Shown: in pieces, positions 12,646-15,204 of the stretch | Layout: the number at the start of each line of letters is the position of its first letter | Numbering within the stretch: the stretch's first letter is position 1 | DNA from: Bacillota bacterium | GTDB taxonomy: Bacteria; Bacillota; Clostridia; Oscillospirales; Acutalibacteraceae | NCBI GenBank assembly: GCA_023397245.1 | Contig: JAEWUH010000219.1 | Location: forward strand, 1 to 15,204 | Direction of reading: 5' to 3' | Length of the DNA: 15,204 bases | Position numbers and translations under genes: made by a program | Notes under the pieces: generated by a model | What the model was told of the DNA's origin: nothing | Databases searched by the model: none | Seen by the model: only the letters and a program-made list of their open reading frames with translations

Positions 12646-13270
12646 AGAGCTGGCTGCGGCGCTGCTTTGGGCGCTGGGAGAGAACGTGCCGCATGACCGG
12701 GCGCTTGAAGCGGAAGCCATCCGGCTGAAAGCCGAAAAAGGAAGCAGCGGGGAACTTCTGCAAAAGGTGATCGCACTGTGCTCAAATCCAAAAACACCGA
12801 TGCAGCTTTATCTTACCGCGAAAGCATACAGTCTGCTTGGCAGCGGGTTTTACAGCCAGACCGTCCAATCTATGCGGGAGTACCTGAAAACCGGCGGATG
12901 GGATAAACTTTCCGGCCGTTCGGTGATGGAAAACGGAATTCTAATCAATCATCTGTGTATGCTGCGTGCTGCGGACCTGACCGTGCTTGCAAGGGCGCAG
13001 GAGGGCTCCGGCAAACTGGAAGACGCGCTGGAAAGCTTTCTGGAGGCCTACCGCTTTGAACCGTACCGTGCAATGCACGCGGTAAAAGCTGCCGATCTGA
13101 TCGTAAAGCTGCGTGGCAGGGAAGAAGCCCTTTTGTTTCTCCGCCATCAAAAGCAAAGCCGTTACTATAGTTCCATAAAATATACCAATACGCTTGGCGA
13201 AGTGCGCTGCAACGACGAATTCAGGCGCCTTTTGGACGCGCATATTCTCAAGATTCAAAATATGGGATAA
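12620..13270 (+). CDS. Helical-repeat (TPR-like) protein of unknown function, third gene of the mcsAB operon
   Basis: A 216-residue, almost fully helical protein without membrane segments. Helix pairs at about residues 61-90 (YLTAKAYSLLG) and 117-150 (KLEDALESFLEAYRFEP) have the size and alanine/tyrosine pattern of tetratricopeptide repeats, so it may be a protein-binding scaffold. I do not recognise the family. I prefer the ATG at 12620, 9 nt after AAGGCGG (12604-12610), over the ATG at 12611, which touches that site. It overlaps mcsB by 26 nt and ends at the hairpin 13292-13319, so it is part of the mcsA-mcsB transcript, in the place where clpC would often be. Confidence 0.7.
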   Translation: MEQTIPNNEELAAALLWALGENVPHDRALEAEAIRLKAEKGSSGELLQKVIALCSNPKTPMQLYLTAKAYSLLGSGFYSQTVQSMREYLKTGGWDKLSGRSVMENGILINHLCMLRAADLTVLARAQEGSGKLEDALESFLEAYRFEPYRAMHAVKAADLIVKLRGREEALLFLRHQKQSRYYSSIKYTNTLGEVRCNDEFRRLLDAHILKIQNMG

Positions 13271-13291
13271 AAAGATATTTAAATAATAAAC

Positions 13292-13319
13292 TGCCGAAGA
13301 ATGCTTATATTCCCCGGCA
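13292..13319. terminator. Terminator between the mcsAB operon and the converging MCP gene
   Basis: A stem of 5 and 4 bp with a two-base internal mismatch (13292-13302 with 13309-13319), loop GCTTAT, followed by ATTTTTATATT on the plus strand. On the minus strand a T-rich stretch (GTTTATTATTT) also follows, so it may serve both sides. Confidence 0.7.
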
Positions 13320-13368
13320 ATTTTTATATTATTAAGTATATGACTCTCATCCATTGTCAATAGAAAAA

Positions 13369-14748
13369 TCAATACTTAGCGTCTGCAAGGACGGTCTGCT
13401 GTGACTGCGGTAAATTGGGCTGGAGGCTTTTTATGCTGTCGGCTTTTTCATCCGCTTTGTTTTCCTTGACCGAAACGGATTTGTCCTTTAACTTAAACTG
13501 CTTTACCAGTTCCTTCAAGTCTCTGGCTTGCCCTGAGAGCTCCTCACTTGCTGCGGCACTTTCCTCGGCGGTTGCGGAATTGGTCTGTACTACGCTGGAA
13601 ATTTGCTCAACGCCTGCAGTTACCTGGCCGATTTCATCCGACTGATGGTTTGTCGCTTCGGAAATTTGGCTGATTGTATCGGATACCACTTTTATGTTGT
13701 CTACCACACGAACCAGAGACCGGGCCGTTTCATCCGCAATCTTTTGGCCGTTCGCGACCTGCTTGATTGAGTTTTCAATTAAAACGGTTGTGTCTTTTGC
13801 CGCCAGCGCGCTTTTGCTGGCAAGGTTCCGGACCTCATCCGCAACAACCGCAAAGCCTTTTCCCGCGGCGCCTGCTCTTGCCGCTTCCACGGCCGCGTTC
13901 AGAGCGAGAATATTTGTCTGGAATGCGATGTCTTCGATCGTCTTTATGATTTTGCCGATTTCATTGGACGATTCACTGATTTGGGACATGGAGCCAAGCA
14001 TTTCGCGCATATGGTCGTTGCTGGTTTCGACTTCGGAGTTGACTTGATTTACATTTCTGCTTGCCTCGGCGGCATGCTCCGCATTTTCCCTGACCTGGGA
14101 GGAAATCTCAACGATCGTGGCGGAAAGCTCCTCGACGGAGCTTGCCTGCTCGGCTGCGCCCTGCGCCAGTGCCTGCGCGCCGTCGGAAACCTGCTCGGAA
14201 CCGTTGGAAACCTGTTCGGAAGCTTCGTTTATTTCAGACAGCGTTTCGCTTAAGGATGAAATGATTCCATGATAGGCTATGCTCAAGCCTTTATAATCGC
14301 CGATATACTGCATCCTGGAGGGCATGGCCAGATTACCGTGCGCTACTTGATCAAGATGCTCCGTCAGGTCGGCGATATATGCTCTGATTGAAGCTGTGGA
14401 TTTTCCAAGTGCCGCGGCCAGATGTCCGATTTCATTCTGGGAATCATAGCTTACCTGTACATTTAAATCGCCCTCCGCCATTTTCTGTGCGGCTTTTGCC
14501 ATTTCTGCCACAGGCCTGCTGATACTGCGCGCAATAGCCAGAGCAATCACAAGGGAAAGGATAAGGGAAGCACACAGGATCGCAAGGATGATTATCCCTG
14601 AGGCCGACGCCTGAGCGGAAAGGTTGGCAGAAAGCGAACCCAGCTTCCTTATTTCAAAAAAGCCGACGATACTGCCGGCGCCGGAAAGCACAGCTACCAG
14701 AATAAACGCAAATACCAGTTTATTTCCAATTTTCACATTCTTTAACAT
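13369..14748 (-). CDS. Methyl-accepting chemotaxis protein lacking an extracellular sensor domain
   Basis: A 459-residue chemoreceptor. Membrane segments lie at about residues 11-31 and 50-73, with only about 18 residues between them, where most MCPs have a 120-250-residue sensor. A HAMP domain follows at about 73-126 (SRPVAEMAKAAQKMAEGDL). A second HAMP-like segment at about 127-180 contains HGNLAMPSRMQYIGDY. The coiled-coil signalling domain runs from about 180 to 418, with its conserved hairpin tip at about 272-310 (IAFQTNILALNAAVEAARAG). The tail is charged and ends ADAKY, without the NWETF receptor-methylase tether. The ATG at 14748 has GGGGAGG upstream. It lies 31 bp after the cheW stop in one operon, so it should bind this CheW and a CheA kinase. 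A signal from the cytoplasm, the membrane or a partner protein is inferred. Confidence 0.93.
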   Translation of the reverse strand: MLKNVKIGNKLVFAFILVAVLSGAGSIVGFFEIRKLGSLSANLSAQASASGIIILAILCASLILSLVIALAIARSISRPVAEMAKAAQKMAEGDLNVQVSYDSQNEIGHLAAALGKSTASIRAYIADLTEHLDQVAHGNLAMPSRMQYIGDYKGLSIAYHGIISSLSETLSEINEASEQVSNGSEQVSDGAQALAQGAAEQASSVEELSATIVEISSQVRENAEHAAEASRNVNQVNSEVETSNDHMREMLGSMSQISESSNEIGKIIKTIEDIAFQTNILALNAAVEAARAGAAGKGFAVVADEVRNLASKSALAAKDTTVLIENSIKQVANGQKIADETARSLVRVVDNIKVVSDTISQISEATNHQSDEIGQVTAGVEQISSVVQTNSATAEESAAASEELSGQARDLKELVKQFKLKDKSVSVKENKADEKADSIKSLQPNLPQSQQTVLADAKY

Positions 14749-14779
14749 TACTCAATCTTCCTCCCCAAAATATATTAAG

Positions 14780-15204
14780 CTATGAAATTTTACTGCTGCC
14801 GATCATATTGCCTGCATCTAAAAGCAGGACAACCTTGTTCTCCAGTTTTGCAATCCCTTTGAGATAAGCACAGGCTTCCTCTTTTGAAGCATCCGGTGGT
14901 GCGGATATGTTTTCTTCATCAATTCGGGTAACTTCGTCAACTGCGTCAACAATAAACCCGAATAACTGCTGCTGAATATTTATCACAATGATGCATGTGC
15001 GTTCATCGTAAATGGTTTCCGGTTTGTTAAACCGAAGCCTCACATCAATTACGGGAATAATACTGCCCCTGAGATTGATGACACCCTTGAAATAATCGGG
15101 AAAGTTGGGAATGGAGGTGATTTTTTGAATTCCTACAATTTGCTGCACATTGGAAATTGCAATACCAAATAACTGACCGTCCGTCCAGAAAGTCAGGTAT
15201 TTTC
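14780..15204 (-). CDS. cheW: CheW-like chemotaxis coupling protein (5' end outside window)
   Basis: The frame is open from the right edge to a TAG at 14780-14782, so the GTG at 15148 is internal. About 141 codons are visible. The opening KYLTFWTDGQLFGIAISNVQ is the first strands of a CheW domain. PNFPDYFKGVINLRGSIIPVID is the highly conserved core that contacts the receptor tip and CheA. A later strand pair is FGFIVDAVDEV, and the final helix/strand is LLLDAGNMIG. Nothing beyond a single CheW domain is seen, so it is CheW rather than CheV or CheA, provided the missing N-terminus is short. It precedes the MCP gene by 31 bp and is probably cotranscribed with it. Confidence 0.9.
   Translation of the reverse strand, partial: KYLTFWTDGQLFGIAISNVQQIVGIQKITSIPNFPDYFKGVINLRGSIIPVIDVRLRFNKPETIYDERTCIIVINIQQQLFGFIVDAVDEVTRIDEENISAPPDASKEEACAYLKGIAKLENKVVLLLDAGNMIGSSKIS

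Noticed and set aside
15146..15148. GTG as the start of cheW
   Set aside because: The frame continues to the right edge with a normal CheW N-terminal sequence, and no ribosome binding site precedes this GTG.

Overview
The window looks like chromosomal DNA from a Gram-positive, spore-forming, motile anaerobe of the class Clostridia, perhaps the Oscillospiraceae/Ruminococcaceae group. The grounds are a bofA homologue, a DUF4364 gene, a TSCPD gene, mcsA/mcsB genes, strong AGGAGG-type ribosome binding sites with frequent GTG/TTG starts, SigA-type promoters and intrinsic terminators. This is inferred from gene content; no search was run. I see no prophage, insertion sequence, integrase or CRISPR array.

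Left part (1-3300): the C-terminal half of an RNase R-type exoribonuclease enters from the left edge. A small DUF2508 (YaaL-like) gene and bofA follow. A long bidirectional hairpin separates bofA from two minus-strand genes, a DUF4364 protein and an XRE-type regulator. A tRNA-Thr(CGU) gene with its own near-consensus promoter and terminator follows.

Middle (3265-7640): about 400 bp of gene-free, partly GC-rich, strongly structured DNA holds an orphan terminator-like hairpin on the minus strand. An HD-domain gene comes next. Then comes a coherent unit: a membrane-anchored flavodoxin-like protein, a CDP-alcohol phosphatidyltransferase, a YtrA-type GntR repressor, an ABC ATPase and its permease. 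Two nearly identical 36-bp palindromes, one before the flavodoxin gene and one before gntR, suggest that a single GntR protein controls both halves. This is the most system-like part of the window.

Right part (7640-15204): a second, unrelated ABC-2 exporter pair has a separate perfect 12-bp inverted repeat in its promoter region. After it come a PHP-family phosphoesterase, a TSCPD protein, a tiny cysteine-rich membrane peptide on the minus strand, and an mcsA-mcsB-TPR-like operon. Neither ctsR nor clpC is next to this operon, and the McsB-like protein has lost several residues expected for arginine kinase activity. The window ends with a minus-strand cheW-MCP pair; the MCP keeps two membrane segments and the full signalling domain but has almost no extracellular sensor.
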